DNA of 64,000 nucleotides from Nocardia sp. XZ_19_385 (GTDB lineage: Bacteria > Actinomycetota > Actinomycetes > Mycobacteriales > Mycobacteriaceae): contig NZ_JACVEE010000006.1 of assembly GCF_015355755.1 (NCBI RefSeq), positions 186,001 through 250,000 on the forward strand. Direction: 5' to 3'. Below are positions 27,893 to 38,062 of this stretch, piece by piece. Made by a program: the position numbers and the translations under genes. Each line of letters begins with the position of its first letter. The stretch's first letter is position 1. The notes under the pieces are model-generated. The model had not been told where the DNA came from and searched no databases. It saw only the letters and a list, made by a program, of their open reading frames with translations.

Positions 27893-29530
27893 TCAAGACA
27901 GCGTTGTGACAGCCAGCTCACCGTCGGCGTGCTGCGCGCGCAGCCGCTTCTTGTCGTACTTGCCGACACTGGTCTTGGGCACCTCGGTGACGAAGCTCCA
28001 ATATTCCGGCAGCTGCCATTTCGCGAACTTGTCCGCCAGGAAGTCACGCAGTTCCTCCGGCTCGGCCTTCTGGCCCTCGGCGAGCACGACAGCCACCAGG
28101 GGCCGCTCGGCCCACTTCGGGTCGGGGATGCCGATGACGGCGGCTTCGGCGACCGCCGGGTGGCCGATCACCGCGTTCTCCAGGTCGACCGAGGAGATCC
28201 ATTCGCCACCGGACTTGATGACGTCCTTGGAGCGGTCGACCAGGGTCAGGAAGCCGTTGGGGCTGATCTTGCCGACGTCGCCGGTGCGCAGCCAGCCGTC
28301 GTCGAACTTGTCCGGCTCGATCTCGGCGCCGTCCGGCGAGTAGTAGGCCCCGGTGATCCAGGCACCGCGAACCTGCAACTCACCCAGCGACTTTCCGTCG
28401 TTCGCGACGACATTGCCCGCGTCGTCGACCAGCCGCGCCCGCACCCCGGCCGGGAAACGACCCTGGGTGTAGCGGTACGCCCACTGCTCGTCGCCCTCGA
28501 CTCCGATCGGCGCGTGCGCCACCGAGCCGAGCGGGGAGGTTTCGGTCATACCCCAGGCATGGAGCAGCTTGACGCCGAACTTCTCCTCGAACGTGTGCAT
28601 CATCGCGGGCGGCAGCGCGGAGCCGCCCACCAAACAGGTGCGCAGGTGCGAGATGTCCTGCGGCGCGGCCTGCAGTCCGGCCAGCACCCCGCCCCAGATG
28701 GTCGGGACCGCGGCGGCGAAGGTGGGCTTGACCACGGCCATCATCTCCAGCAGCGGCTGCGGCTGCAGGAAACGGTCCGGCATCAGGATATTCGCGCCCG
28801 ACATCAGTGCCGCGTACGGCAGGCCCCACGCGTTGGCGTGGAACAGCGGCACGATGGCGAGCACGGTGTCCGCGGCGGAGAAGCCCATACCGTTGGGCGC
28901 GCACACTTGGCTGGCGTGCAGCCAGTTGGATCGGTGCGAGTACACGACACCTTTAGGATCACCGGTGGTACCGGAGGTGTAGCACATACCGGCCGCCGAG
29001 CGTTCGTCGATGACCGGGAACTCGAAGCTATCAGGCTGCGCGCCAAGCAGTTCGGTGTAGGAATGCACCTGCACACCGTCGGGGGCCTGCAACGCAGCAG
29101 CATCGCCGTTGGCGACGATGACATGTCGCACGGTCCGCAGGCTCGGCAGATACTGCGCGAACATCGGCAGCAGCGTGCCGTCGACGATCACCACCTGATC
29201 CTCGGCGTGGTTCGCCACGTAGACCAGCTGCTCCGGGAACAGCCGGATGTTGAGCGCATGCAGCACCGCGCCCATCGCCGGCACCGCGACGTAAGCCACC
29301 ATGTGCTCGTTGTTGTTCCACATGAAGGTGCCGACCCGGTCGCCGACACCGATCCCGAGCTCACGCAGAGCGTTCGCCAATCGCGCTGCCTCCGCGCCCA
29401 ATTCGCGGTAGGTCATGGTGCGCAGACCATCACCGGTCCAGGTGGATACCGTGCTGTCGCCCTGGAAGGTGGACGCGTAGTTCAACAGTGTCGCCAGCGA
29501 CAGCTGCTCGTCCTGCATGGTGCTCAACAT
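27893..29530 (-). CDS. Long-chain fatty acid-CoA ligase (FadD-like)
   Basis: A 545-residue ANL enzyme that forms acyl-CoA from a fatty acid, ATP and CoA. Motifs: P loop [17 protein letters not shown] (about 190), [10 protein letters not shown], hinge [15 protein letters not shown] and the catalytic Lys in [11 protein letters not shown]. The length and the [20 protein letters not shown] block fit medium/long-chain ligases. It is the last gene of the operon alcohol oxidase-aldehyde dehydrogenase-ligase and starts 32 bases after the aldehyde dehydrogenase stop. The ATG at 29530 is used, with another at 29518. Confidence 0.93.
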   Translation of the reverse strand: MLSTMQDEQLSLATLLNYASTFQGDSTVSTWTGDGLRTMTYRELGAEAARLANALRELGIGVGDRVGTFMWNNNEHMVAYVAVPAMGAVLHALNIRLFPEQLVYVANHAEDQVVIVDGTLLPMFAQYLPSLRTVRHVIVANGDAAALQAPDGVQVHSYTELLGAQPDSFEFPVIDERSAAGMCYTSGTTGDPKGVVYSHRSNWLHASQVCAPNGMGFSAADTVLAIVPLFHANAWGLPYAALMSGANILMPDRFLQPQPLLEMMAVVKPTFAAAVPTIWGGVLAGLQAAPQDISHLRTCLVGGSALPPAMMHTFEEKFGVKLLHAWGMTETSPLGSVAHAPIGVEGDEQWAYRYTQGRFPAGVRARLVDDAGNVVANDGKSLGELQVRGAWITGAYYSPDGAEIEPDKFDDGWLRTGDVGKISPNGFLTLVDRSKDVIKSGGEWISSVDLENAVIGHPAVAEAAVIGIPDPKWAERPLVAVVLAEGQKAEPEELRDFLADKFAKWQLPEYWSFVTEVPKTSVGKYDKKRLRAQHADGELAVTTLS

Positions 29531-29562
29531 CGGGAATGTTTCCTCTCAGAACTTGCGATACA

Positions 29563-31068
29563 TCAGCCGTGCCGGAGCACGGTCAGGGTGGCGAGCAGCT
29601 TGTCGACCTTGGCGGTACGAGCGAAGGTGGTCAAAGCCATCAGCGCCGGAAGCCGGCGGCGGGCAACGGATTTCGCGTAGGTGAATTCCTTGAGGCCGTC
29701 CGGGCCGTGGATCCGGCCGAAACCGGAATCGCCGACGCCGCCGAACGGCAGCTCCGGCAGGGCCGCGAACAGATAGACCAGATTGACGCCGGTCATGCCG
29801 GAGCGGATCCGGCGCGCCAGCTCCTCCCCGCGCTGCTTGGAGAACACCGCAGAGCCGAGGCCGTAGCGCGAGTTGTTGGCCCGCTCGATCGCCTCGTCCA
29901 TGTCGCGAACCTTGTTGACCGCCAAGGTCGGTCCGAAGGTCTCCTCGGTCATGGCGAGCGAGTCCTCCGGCACGTCGACGAGCACCGTCGGCTGCACCAG
30001 CCGCTCGCCCACCGCGTCGGGTCCGCCGACCACGGCGCGCGCACCCCGGTCCAGCGCGTCCTTGATGTGGCTCGCCACCACGCCCGGCTGTGACGGCATG
30101 GTCATCGGCCCGATCTGCGCGTCCGGATCATCGCCCGCCCGAAGAGTTTTCGTCAGCGCGGTGAGCTTGGCGAGGAACGGCTCGTACACCCGCTCGTGCA
30201 CATAGACGCGCTCGGTGCCGATGCAGGCCTGCCCCGCGTTGGACAGGCCACCCCACACCGCGGCCTCGGCGGCCGCGTCCAGGTCGGCGTCCGCGTCCAC
30301 CAGCAGCACGTCCTTGCCGCCCGCCTCGATCAGCACCGGGGTCAGGGTGTCGGCACAGGCGCGCATGACTTTCTTTCCGGTCTCCGTCGAACCGGTGAAG
30401 GCGACCTTGTCCACGCCCGAACGGCACAGTGCCGCACCGGTTTCACCGCGACCGGTCACCAGTTGCAGAACCGGATGCTCGGGCACCACCTGAGCGAACG
30501 CATCCACCAGCCACTTGCCGACGCCAGGGGTGTATTCGCTCGGCTTGAACACCACCGCGTTACCGGCGGCGAGGGCGTAGGCGATCGAACCCATCGGGGT
30601 GAACACCGGGAAGTTCCACGGCCCGATCACGCCGATCACGCCCAGCGGCAGGTACTCCACCGAGGCGCCGAGGTCCGCCGCCATCAGGCTCGGCGAGATG
30701 CTCTTGCGGCCCAGCACCTTTCGCGCGTTGCCCGCGGCCCAGGAGAGGTGGTCGAGCATCATGATGATCTCGAGCTGGGCGTCGCCGGTCGGCTTGCCGG
30801 TTTCCGCGTGCGACAACTCCGCCAGCTGCGCCATCCGGCGGGCGATGACGCCGCGCCACTTCTTCAGCCGCTCCGCCCGCTCGTCGAAACTCAGGCCCGC
30901 CCACCACTGCGCGGCTTCCCTTGCGCGAGCGACAGTTTCGTCCACCTGACCGGCGTCGAGAATGGGATGCGTGCCGACCACATCGCCCGTCGCGGGGTCG
31001 AGCGAATCGAATGTCGCCACAGCTGTCGCAGTCACGGTCACTTCCTGAATGTCGTCGGTCCGCGTCAT
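29563..31068 (-). CDS. Aldehyde dehydrogenase (succinate-semialdehyde dehydrogenase-like)
   Basis: A 501-residue NAD(P)-dependent enzyme oxidising an aldehyde to an acid. The cofactor segment is GVIGVIGPWNFPVFTPMG and FTGSTETGKKVM. The general base Glu lies in LIEAGGKDVLLV and the nucleophile Cys in NAGQACIGTERVYV. Start: the ATG at 31068 overlaps the upstream GMC oxidase stop as ATGA; the frame continues upstream to 31692 but only as a shadow of that gene. The middle step of the cassette converting an alcohol to acyl-CoA. Confidence 0.93.
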   Translation of the reverse strand: MTRTDDIQEVTVTATAVATFDSLDPATGDVVGTHPILDAGQVDETVARAREAAQWWAGLSFDERAERLKKWRGVIARRMAQLAELSHAETGKPTGDAQLEIIMMLDHLSWAAGNARKVLGRKSISPSLMAADLGASVEYLPLGVIGVIGPWNFPVFTPMGSIAYALAAGNAVVFKPSEYTPGVGKWLVDAFAQVVPEHPVLQLVTGRGETGAALCRSGVDKVAFTGSTETGKKVMRACADTLTPVLIEAGGKDVLLVDADADLDAAAEAAVWGGLSNAGQACIGTERVYVHERVYEPFLAKLTALTKTLRAGDDPDAQIGPMTMPSQPGVVASHIKDALDRGARAVVGGPDAVGERLVQPTVLVDVPEDSLAMTEETFGPTLAVNKVRDMDEAIERANNSRYGLGSAVFSKQRGEELARRIRSGMTGVNLVYLFAALPELPFGGVGDSGFGRIHGPDGLKEFTYAKSVARRRLPALMALTTFARTAKVDKLLATLTVLRHG

Positions 31069-32657
31069 GCCTGCACTCCGCGAATCAGATCGGATGCCTT
31101 CTCGCCCACCATGATCGCGGGGGCGTTGGTGTTGCCACGGGGCACCATCGGCATCACCGAGGCGTCGGCGACACGCAAGCCCTCGATGCCGCGCACCCGC
31201 AGCTGCGGATCGACCACAGCGTCTTCGCCGGTGCCCATCGAGCACGTGCCCACCGGGTGGTAGAGCGTCTGAGTCCAGGCCCGGATGTGGTCGCCCAGCT
31301 CGTCGTCGGTCAGCCCGGAGACCTGACTCGGCAGGTACGGCCGAGAAAGGAAGCGCGCGAACGGCTTTTCCCGCACGATCTCGAACAGGCGGCGCGCACC
31401 GGCGACGGACGCGGCCAGATCGACGGGATCGCTGAAGTAGGCGGGGTCCATTTCCGGCTTCCACGCCGGATCCGCCGACCGCAGCCGCAGCCGACCGCGG
31501 CTGGCCACGTTCACCAATGTCGCGCCCGCGGTGAGCATCTGGGCGGTCGGCTCCTGGAATCCGTTGTCGTAGAACCCCGTCGGCGCGGTGATGATCTGGA
31601 TATCGGGCCCAGCCAGGCCGTCCCGGGAGGCGAAGAACGCGCCACCCTCGCCCACATTCGACGACAGCGGGCCGCGCCCGGACAGCTTCCACTGCATGAG
31701 CCGGGCCGGGTTCGAGAAGTCGGTGAGGTCGGAGGTGTCCTTGCTGTACCAGATGAACGGCGTGACCGGATGGTCGTGCAGGTTCTCCCCTACCCCCGGC
31801 AGATCTACCACCGGCTCGATACCGTGCTCACGCAGATGCGTGGCGGGTCCGATACCCGAAAGCATCAGCAGCTGCGGGGAATTGATGGAGCCGCCGGACA
31901 GCACCACCTCGCCGTCCGCGTAGGCGATGTGCTCGACGCCGCGCTGCCGGTAGGCGACGCCCACGGCCCGGGTGCCCTCCAGCACCACGCGGGTGGCGAA
32001 CGCGCTGGTCCGGATGGTCAAGTTGGGCCGCCGCAAGGCCGGACGCAGATAGCCGTCCGCCGTCGACCAGCGCCTGCCGTCCTTGCAGGTCACCTGGTAG
32101 CGGCCGGCGCCCTCCTGTTCAGCGCCATTGAAGTCGTCGTTGCGCTCGAGCCCGTGCGCGACCGCCGCCTCGATCCAGGCATCGGTCGTCTCATGGTTGA
32201 AGCGACGGTCCTCCACGTGCTGCGGGCCCGCACTGCCGTGGAAGGAATCACTGAGCCGCGTATTGCCCTCGGCCCGAACGAAATACGGCAGCACATCGGC
32301 GTAACCCCAGCCTTCGGCGCCGAAATCGTCGCGCCAGCTGTCGTAGTCGGCGCGATTGCCGCGGATGTAGATCATGGCGTTCATCGACGAACACCCGCCG
32401 AGGCCCTTCATCCGCGGCCAGAAGGCGCGGCGACCCGCCATGTGCTTCTGCTCGGTGGTCTCGTAATTCCAGTCCCACTTGGTCTTGAACAGGTTCGGGA
32501 ACGCGGCCGGAATATGGATCTCGTCGGCATCGTCTTCGCCGCCGGCCTCCAGCAGCAGCACCGACACCGCGGGATTCTCCGACAGCCGGGCCGCCACCAC
32601 GGCCCCCGCGCTTCCGGCCCCGACGATCACGTAGTCGAAGCGGTTCTTCTCGCTCAA
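31065..32657 (-). CDS. GMC-family alcohol oxidase/dehydrogenase (choline dehydrogenase-like)
   Basis: A 530-residue FAD flavoprotein. The N-terminal dinucleotide fold is [19 protein letters not shown]. The GMC signature area includes [16 protein letters not shown], and the C-terminal active-site region has HPVGTCSMG with [19 protein letters not shown]. The family oxidises primary alcohols or choline to aldehydes. A TTG at 32657 with AAGGAG at good spacing gives the typical N-terminus; the ATG 11 codons earlier (32690) lacks one. It heads the operon, with an AraC-type gene divergent, so its substrate is probably the inducer. Confidence 0.9.
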   Translation of the reverse strand: MSEKNRFDYVIVGAGSAGAVVAARLSENPAVSVLLLEAGGEDDADEIHIPAAFPNLFKTKWDWNYETTEQKHMAGRRAFWPRMKGLGGCSSMNAMIYIRGNRADYDSWRDDFGAEGWGYADVLPYFVRAEGNTRLSDSFHGSAGPQHVEDRRFNHETTDAWIEAAVAHGLERNDDFNGAEQEGAGRYQVTCKDGRRWSTADGYLRPALRRPNLTIRTSAFATRVVLEGTRAVGVAYRQRGVEHIAYADGEVVLSGGSINSPQLLMLSGIGPATHLREHGIEPVVDLPGVGENLHDHPVTPFIWYSKDTSDLTDFSNPARLMQWKLSGRGPLSSNVGEGGAFFASRDGLAGPDIQIITAPTGFYDNGFQEPTAQMLTAGATLVNVASRGRLRLRSADPAWKPEMDPAYFSDPVDLAASVAGARRLFEIVREKPFARFLSRPYLPSQVSGLTDDELGDHIRAWTQTLYHPVGTCSMGTGEDAVVDPQLRVRGIEGLRVADASVMPMVPRGNTNAPAIMVGEKASDLIRGVQA

Positions 32658-32815
32658 AGCTCTCCTTGTATCGAGCCGTCGCGCCTGCATGCTGGTCGCT
32701 AGACGGGTCCGCGCGCTTACGTGACCGGGATCACGAAGTCGTCACCTGAAGGCTATGGCGGGTCAACTGGGGATTCCTATGTCCGCCTGGGCCGCATTTT
32801 TGATATTTTTGGCCA

Positions 32816-33859
32816 GTGGATACCGCAGGTGCGAAGCAGCGCACAAACGTGCTGATCGGCATGCGCGCGCCGACGAGCGCCCTATTGGTCACGCGACTGG
32901 CCGCCGAGCAAGGCTTGGCCGAATCGGACTGTTTGCGTGGCACCGGCCTCGTCGGCACGGATCTGCGCAAGCCGGGCGCGCTGGTGACCGGCGCGCAGGA
33001 GATCGCGATCATCACGAATGTGCTGCGCGCCCTGCCCGACAGTCCCGGCCTCGGCTTGGCCGCCGGTCTGCGCTACCACGCCACCGTGCACGGCATGTGG
33101 GGTTACGCGCTCATCGCCAGCCAGTCCATTCGCGATGCGATCGATATCGGCCTGCGGTTTCTGGAACTGTCGTATTCCTTCTGCGATATCACCGCAGAGG
33201 AGACCGGCGACGAGATCGCGCTGGTGATCCAGCCCGCGGTGACCGATCCGGTAGTGGCCCGATTCGTCGCCGAACGCGATATCAACGTCATCGCGACCCT
33301 GCTCCGCGATATCGCCGGACCGGCCCACCGGTTGAGCGCGGTGCGGCTGCCCTACCCCGAGCCCGCGCCCGACGCCGTCCAGCGCATCAACGAAGCCCTC
33401 TCCTTCGCACCGCAGTACGACTGCGACCACTACGCGACCGTTTTCGACAAGAGCATCGTCGACGACCCGCTGCCCCAAGCCGACCCGTACACCGCCGAAC
33501 TCGCCACCCAGCAGTGCCGCGAACTCGCCGCCCAGCGCCGCGCCCTCACCGGCACCGCGGGACGAGTCCGCGACCTGCTCTTCAGGCAGACGCGCGGCCC
33601 GCTGACCGAATCGGAAGTCGCAGCCGCGCTGCATCTTTCGGGCCGCACCCTGCGCCGCCAGCTGGCCGCCGAAGGCCACTCCTACCGCTCGCTCCTCGAC
33701 GAGGTACGCCACACCCTGGCCTGCGAGTTGCTCACTGGCACCGACCTGCCGACGGCGGCCATCGCCGACCGCCTCGGCTACACCGAGGCCGCCAGCTTCA
33801 CCCGCGCCTTCCAACGCTGGTCCGGCACCACACCCTTGCGCTGGCGCAAAGCCCAATAG
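32816..33859 (+). CDS. AraC-family regulator with arabinose-binding-like N domain
   Basis: A 347-residue transcription factor of the OruR/ArgR-like subgroup (PF12625-type N-terminus followed by a C-terminal AraC double helix-turn-helix). The DNA-binding part covers about 245-345: SEVAAALHLSGRTLRRQLAAEG, then AIADRLGYTEAASFTRAFQRWSGTTP. The GTG start at 32816 lies 6 bases after a TATTTT box, so translation may be leaderless. The divergent alcohol oxidase operon, 158 bp away, is the natural target; the inducer is likely its alcohol or acid. Confidence 0.9.
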   Translation: MDTAGAKQRTNVLIGMRAPTSALLVTRLAAEQGLAESDCLRGTGLVGTDLRKPGALVTGAQEIAIITNVLRALPDSPGLGLAAGLRYHATVHGMWGYALIASQSIRDAIDIGLRFLELSYSFCDITAEETGDEIALVIQPAVTDPVVARFVAERDINVIATLLRDIAGPAHRLSAVRLPYPEPAPDAVQRINEALSFAPQYDCDHYATVFDKSIVDDPLPQADPYTAELATQQCRELAAQRRALTGTAGRVRDLLFRQTRGPLTESEVAAALHLSGRTLRRQLAAEGHSYRSLLDEVRHTLACELLTGTDLPTAAIADRLGYTEAASFTRAFQRWSGTTPLRWRKAQ

Positions 33860-33871
33860 CGCGTCGCCCCG

Positions 33872-35902
33872 CTACGGCGTGACGATGGCGAAGTTGGGGT
33901 CGGGTTTGTCGACGACGCCCTTGATCTGGGCCAGCACCGACGGGTTGCCGCCGACTTTCAGCGCGCCGGATTGCACTGCCGCGGCCGGGTCCTGGCCGCC
34001 CATGAGCATTCCGATGAGCTCCGGCCGGGTCAGGGTGAAGGTGGCGTCCGGGGCGGGTGCGCCGTCGTCGGGGGTGCGGTCCCAGTGCACGAGTACGCCG
34101 TTGCGGAGTTCGGCTCGGTGCGTGCGGTTCTCGTCGGTGAAGGTCCAGTCGGTGGTGAGGTGCAGGTCCCAGGCTTTGGGCCCGTTGATCTGCAAGGCCA
34201 GCGCGTCGAAGACCTGCTCGACGGTCAACCCGTCGAGCATGCTGGGTGACGGCGGGCTGGTCGGGGTGCCGAACGACCCGTTGCGCAATTCGTAGGCGCC
34301 GCTGAGGTAGAAGTTGCGCCAGGTGCCGGCCTCGGCGCCGTAGCCGAGCTGCTCGAAGGTGCTGGCCTGCAACATCTTCGCGCGATCATTGCCGGGGTCG
34401 GCGAAGATCAGATAGTTCAGGATCTGGGTGGCCCAGCGGTAGTCACCGTCGTCGTAGGCGCGTTGCGCCTTGCTCAGCGCCTCACGCGCCCCGCCCATGG
34501 CGGCCACGTGCCGCTTGGCGGACTCGACCGGCGGGTGTTCCCACAGATGCGCCGGGTTACCGTCGAACCAGCCCATATAGCGCTGATAGACAGCCTTCAC
34601 GTTGTGGCTGACGGTCCCGTAGTAGCCGTGGGTATTCCATTGCTTCACCAACGCCGGTGGCATCTGCATCATTTCGGCGATCTCGCTGCCGACGTAACCC
34701 TGATTGAGCATGCGGAGGGTCTGATCGTTGAGGTAGCCGAACATATCCCGTTGCGAGGACAGGAAATTCACGATGTTGTCGGTGCCCCACGTCGGCCAGT
34801 GGTGCGAGGCGAACGCGACATCGGATTTCCCGGCGAACATGTTGATCGCTTCGGTGAGATATTTCGCCCACTCGTGCGGATCCCGTACCAGCGCGCCGCG
34901 CAGGGTAAGCACGTTGTGCATGGTGTGGGTGGCGTTCTCGGCGATGCACATCGCGCGGTGCTCGGGGAAATAGAAGTTCATTTCGGCGGGCGCTTCGGTG
35001 CCGGGTGTCATCTGGAAGACGATCCGCACTCCGTCGAGTACTTCTTCCTGGCCGGTGGTGGCGATATCGCGGGTCGGCGGAATCAGGGTGGTGACCCCGG
35101 TGGAGGTCGTCTGACCGAGACCTGCGCCGACCTGCCCCTTCTCGCCGCGCGGCAGGGCGGCGCCGTACATATATGCCGAACGCCGCGCCATCGCCGTACC
35201 GGCGTAGATGTTCTCCGACACCGCATGGTCCATGAATCCGGTCGGCGCCAGCACCGGAACACGGCCCGCCGCAACCTCTTCCGGCGTCGTCACGCCGTAG
35301 CCGCCGCCGAAGTGATCGACGTGGGAGTGGGTGTAGATCATGCCGGTCACCGGCCGATTGCCACGGTTGTCCCGGTACAGCTTCAGCGCCGCCGCCGCAG
35401 TCTCCTGAGAAATCAGCGGATCGATCACGATGATGCCGGTCGCGCCCTCGATGATCGTCATATTCGACAGATCCAGGCCACGCACTTGATAAATCCCGGG
35501 AACCACCTCGTACAGCCCCTGTTTGACCACCAATTGGGACTGCCGCCATAGGCTCGGATGCACCGAATTCGGGCAGGTGCCGCGAATGAACGAGTAGGAA
35601 TCGTTGTCCCACACCACTTTACCGTTGGCGTCTTTGACGACATCGGGTTCCAGCGCAGCCACGAAACCCCGGTCGGTGTCGGCGAAATCCCGGGTGTCGT
35701 CGAAAGGCAACGTCTTGGCGAGCTGCTGTTGCTGGTCGACGATGTGATCGCTGGGCTCGACCTGATCCTTCGTCGATTCCTGGGTCGCCGGAGTCGATTC
35801 GCAGCCGGTCACCGTCGATGCCACGCCGGTCGCCAGCAGGGCGGCCGCCCCGGCCCCGATTACCCCGCGCCGGGAAAAATTCCCGCCATTGTTGCCGTCC
35901 AT
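33872..35902 (-). CDS. Tat-exported alkyl/aryl sulfatase (SdsA-type, MBL fold) lipoprotein
   Basis: A 676-residue zinc hydrolase of the SdsA1/YjcS family, which cleaves sulfate from primary alkyl sulfates, releasing an alcohol. The N-terminus has twin arginines (NFSRRGVIGAG, residues 11-12) and a lipobox VTGC with Cys34, so it should be exported folded and lipid-anchored. The metallo-beta-lactamase site is THSHVDHFGGGYG, followed by ENIYAGTA and the family ASHHWPTWG motif. The alkylsulfatase dimerisation domain and a C-terminal SCP2-like domain (TFTLTRPELIGMLMGGQDP) complete the family order. ATG at 35902 with GGGAG. Released alcohol could feed the neighbouring alcohol-oxidation operon (inference). 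Confidence 0.9.
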   Translation of the reverse strand: MDGNNGGNFSRRGVIGAGAAALLATGVASTVTGCESTPATQESTKDQVEPSDHIVDQQQQLAKTLPFDDTRDFADTDRGFVAALEPDVVKDANGKVVWDNDSYSFIRGTCPNSVHPSLWRQSQLVVKQGLYEVVPGIYQVRGLDLSNMTIIEGATGIIVIDPLISQETAAAALKLYRDNRGNRPVTGMIYTHSHVDHFGGGYGVTTPEEVAAGRVPVLAPTGFMDHAVSENIYAGTAMARRSAYMYGAALPRGEKGQVGAGLGQTTSTGVTTLIPPTRDIATTGQEEVLDGVRIVFQMTPGTEAPAEMNFYFPEHRAMCIAENATHTMHNVLTLRGALVRDPHEWAKYLTEAINMFAGKSDVAFASHHWPTWGTDNIVNFLSSQRDMFGYLNDQTLRMLNQGYVGSEIAEMMQMPPALVKQWNTHGYYGTVSHNVKAVYQRYMGWFDGNPAHLWEHPPVESAKRHVAAMGGAREALSKAQRAYDDGDYRWATQILNYLIFADPGNDRAKMLQASTFEQLGYGAEAGTWRNFYLSGAYELRNGSFGTPTSPPSPSMLDGLTVEQVFDALALQINGPKAWDLHLTTDWTFTDENRTHRAELRNGVLVHWDRTPDDGAPAPDATFTLTRPELIGMLMGGQDPAAAVQSGALKVGGNPSVLAQIKGVVDKPDPNFAIVTP

Positions 35903-36053
35903 CGCCCGCACTCCCTGCCTCGAACCGGTTGAAGCCCTGACAAAGCCGCACTAACTGGAATTGGAATTCGCGCTGGTCATCCTATGGGCGCGAGGCGTCC
36001 GCCGCGGGGAGGCCGCTCCGCAACAAGATCGATTACCGAGAGCAGATCGCTCT

Positions 36054-36078
36054 GCAACATTGCCATACTGTTTGTTGC
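36054..36078. promoter_or_regulatory. Operator GCAACA-N13-TGTTGC upstream of the redox operon
   Basis: A 25-bp interrupted palindrome 16 bases before the PF10118-type hydrolase start. The same motif with identical spacing and identical flanks (TCTGCAACA and TTTGTTGCT) covers the -35 region of the TetR gene at 41058-41082, at the far end of the operon. A half site GCAACA also occurs at 36020-36025. Probable TetR binding site. Confidence 0.7.
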
Positions 36079-36094
36079 TCTGTACATTCGCTCT

Positions 36095-36988
36095 ATGGCT
36101 GCGACTGCCGGCGCGACGAGGCGCCCCTACCGCGAGGAAGCGCACGCGATCCATGCTCGCGACGTCCACTTCGACTTCGAATCCGTTCCGATGCACTACA
36201 TCCCAGGCGAGGTGCTCGCGACGCACATCGTCAACGTGATGCACCTGGTCTTGCCGGAAGGCGAGCGCGCGATGGCCCAGTGCCTCGCCGAGGCGTTGCC
36301 CCTGATCGACGACGAGCGACTACGGGAAGAGGTCCAGGGCTTCATCGGCCAGGAATCCATGCACGCCACCAGCCACGAGGGCGCGCGCGAGCATCTGGCG
36401 TCGATCGGGCTGGACGTGGATTCCTACGTGTCGACGATCGCCTGGCTGGTCGACCGCATCCTCGGCGACCACGGCCTCACGGGCCGGGCCCGCCAGGAAT
36501 GGCTCAAGGAACGGCTCGGATTGTTCGCCGGGATGGAGCATTTCACCGCGGTGATCGGCGAATGGCTGCTCAACGCCGACATTCTCGAAGAACGCGGCAT
36601 GCATCCGGCGATGCTGGATCTGGTGCGCTGGCACGGCGCGGAGGAGGTCGAGCACCGCAGCGTGGTGTTCGACGCGTTCATGCACGTGGACGGCAGTTAC
36701 GCGCGCCGGGCGCGCACCGCCGTGCTGGCCACCGCGACGCTGCTGCCGCTGTTCATCGTCTCGACGGCGCACCTGTACCGCCGCGACCCCTCGCCGGACA
36801 AGGGTCGCTACTGGGCCATGCAGTTCCTCAGCGCCACCCGGCGCGGCGTAATCCCCAGTTGGACCACCTTCTTCACCGAGATGCCCCGCTATCTGCGGCG
36901 CGGCTTCCACCCGTCACAGCTCGGGCCGATGGACAAGGCGCTGCGCTATCTCGCGCACTCCCCCGCCGCGCGGGCGGCCGGGCACTGA
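36095..36988 (+). CDS. PF10118-type metal-dependent hydrolase
   Basis: A 297-residue all-helical protein of the predicted metal-dependent hydrolase family. It carries several His/Glu motifs that could bind a di-metal site: PMHYIPGEVLATH, EEVQGFIGQESMHATSH, GMEHFTAVIGEW and WHGAEEVEHRSVVFD. The spacing of E and H residues resembles ferritin-like di-iron proteins. One hydrophobic stretch (LATATLLPLFIVSTAHLY) is near 225. The reaction is not established. The ATG at 36095 is the first codon with homology. First gene of a four-gene operon; its stop overlaps the next start as TGATG, a tight coupling that suggests the reductase serves this enzyme. Confidence 0.83.
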   Translation: MAATAGATRRPYREEAHAIHARDVHFDFESVPMHYIPGEVLATHIVNVMHLVLPEGERAMAQCLAEALPLIDDERLREEVQGFIGQESMHATSHEGAREHLASIGLDVDSYVSTIAWLVDRILGDHGLTGRARQEWLKERLGLFAGMEHFTAVIGEWLLNADILEERGMHPAMLDLVRWHGAEEVEHRSVVFDAFMHVDGSYARRARTAVLATATLLPLFIVSTAHLYRRDPSPDKGRYWAMQFLSATRRGVIPSWTTFFTEMPRYLRRGFHPSQLGPMDKALRYLAHSPAARAAGH

Positions 36989-38037
36989 TGGAAACCGCAA
37001 CGGCAGCACAGCCATTCGTTCCCTCCCGCGGCCTGCGGATGCTGGGGACGGTGATGGACGCGTACAAACAGATCTTCGTCGCAGGTTCCGCCGCGCCGCT
37101 GCTGTCACCACCGGATCCGCTGCGCCGCAACGGCTTCGACCTGACCCTTGTGGTCGACCGGATCGTCGCCGAAGCCGTCGATGTCCTGTCCTTCACACTG
37201 CGCGCCGCCGACGGGACAGCGCTGCCCGCGTGGCGACCAGGCGCGCACCTGGATGTCTTCCTGCCCTCGGGAATGCAGCGCCAATACTCGCTCTGTGGCG
37301 ACCCTGGCGAGCTGACCAGTTATCGGATTGCGGTGCGGCGCATCGCAAACGGTGGGGACGGGTCGATCGAGATGCATCGCCTGCGCGCGGGTGACCCGCT
37401 GCGGGTGCGTGGTCCACGCAATGCTTTCACCTTCGTCGAGGCGCCGTCGTATCTGTTCATCGCGGGCGGTATCGGCATCACCCCGATCCTGCCGATGGTC
37501 CGGGCGGCCGGGTCTCGCGGCCGCCTGATCTACTTCGGCAGGTCGCGAGCGACGATGCCGTTCCTGAACGAACTGCCCCGGGCGGAGATTCGGGCCGACG
37601 ACGAAGTCGGGGTCCCGGATGTGGCCGAGTTGATCGCACGCGCCGAACCCGGTGCGGCCGTGTACGTCTGCGGTCCCCCGCCCGTTCTGGCCGCCGCGGA
37701 GCAGACCATGTTCGCGATCAATCCGACAGGTTCACTGCATACCGAACGGTTCTCCGAACCACCCGTGACCGACGGCCGCGAGTTCGAGGTCCGGCTGGCC
37801 CGCACCGGCCGAACGCTGCGGGTCGGCGCCGGGGAAACCGCGCTCACCGCCATCCAGCGCGCGATCCCGGATGTCGTGTACTCCTGCCGCCAGGGTTTCT
37901 GCGGCACCTGCAAAACCCGCGTTCTCGCCGGAACCGTCGACCACCGCGACCGGACCTTGCTCCAGGCCGACCGCGGCGACCACATGCTCACCTGTGTCTC
38001 CCGCGCGGCGGACGACGCACTGGTCCTGGACCTGTAG
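36988..38037 (+). CDS. Ferredoxin reductase-type oxidoreductase with C-terminal 2Fe-2S domain
   Basis: A 349-residue phthalate dioxygenase reductase-like electron transfer protein. An N-terminal flavin-binding beta-barrel (QYSLCGDP, about residue 95) is followed by an NAD(P) domain (LFIAGGIGITPILPMV, YVCGPPPVL). The C-terminal plant-type ferredoxin has CRQGFCGTCKTRV with a last Cys in MLTCVSRA. Flavin and 2Fe-2S cofactors are therefore expected. The ATG at 36988 overlaps the hydrolase stop. It probably reduces the metal protein encoded just upstream or a downstream oxygenase. Confidence 0.9.
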   Translation: METATAAQPFVPSRGLRMLGTVMDAYKQIFVAGSAAPLLSPPDPLRRNGFDLTLVVDRIVAEAVDVLSFTLRAADGTALPAWRPGAHLDVFLPSGMQRQYSLCGDPGELTSYRIAVRRIANGGDGSIEMHRLRAGDPLRVRGPRNAFTFVEAPSYLFIAGGIGITPILPMVRAAGSRGRLIYFGRSRATMPFLNELPRAEIRADDEVGVPDVAELIARAEPGAAVYVCGPPPVLAAAEQTMFAINPTGSLHTERFSEPPVTDGREFEVRLARTGRTLRVGAGETALTAIQRAIPDVVYSCRQGFCGTCKTRVLAGTVDHRDRTLLQADRGDHMLTCVSRAADDALVLDL

Positions 38038-38062
38038 CCCATCGAAAGGGACGAAAACGTCC

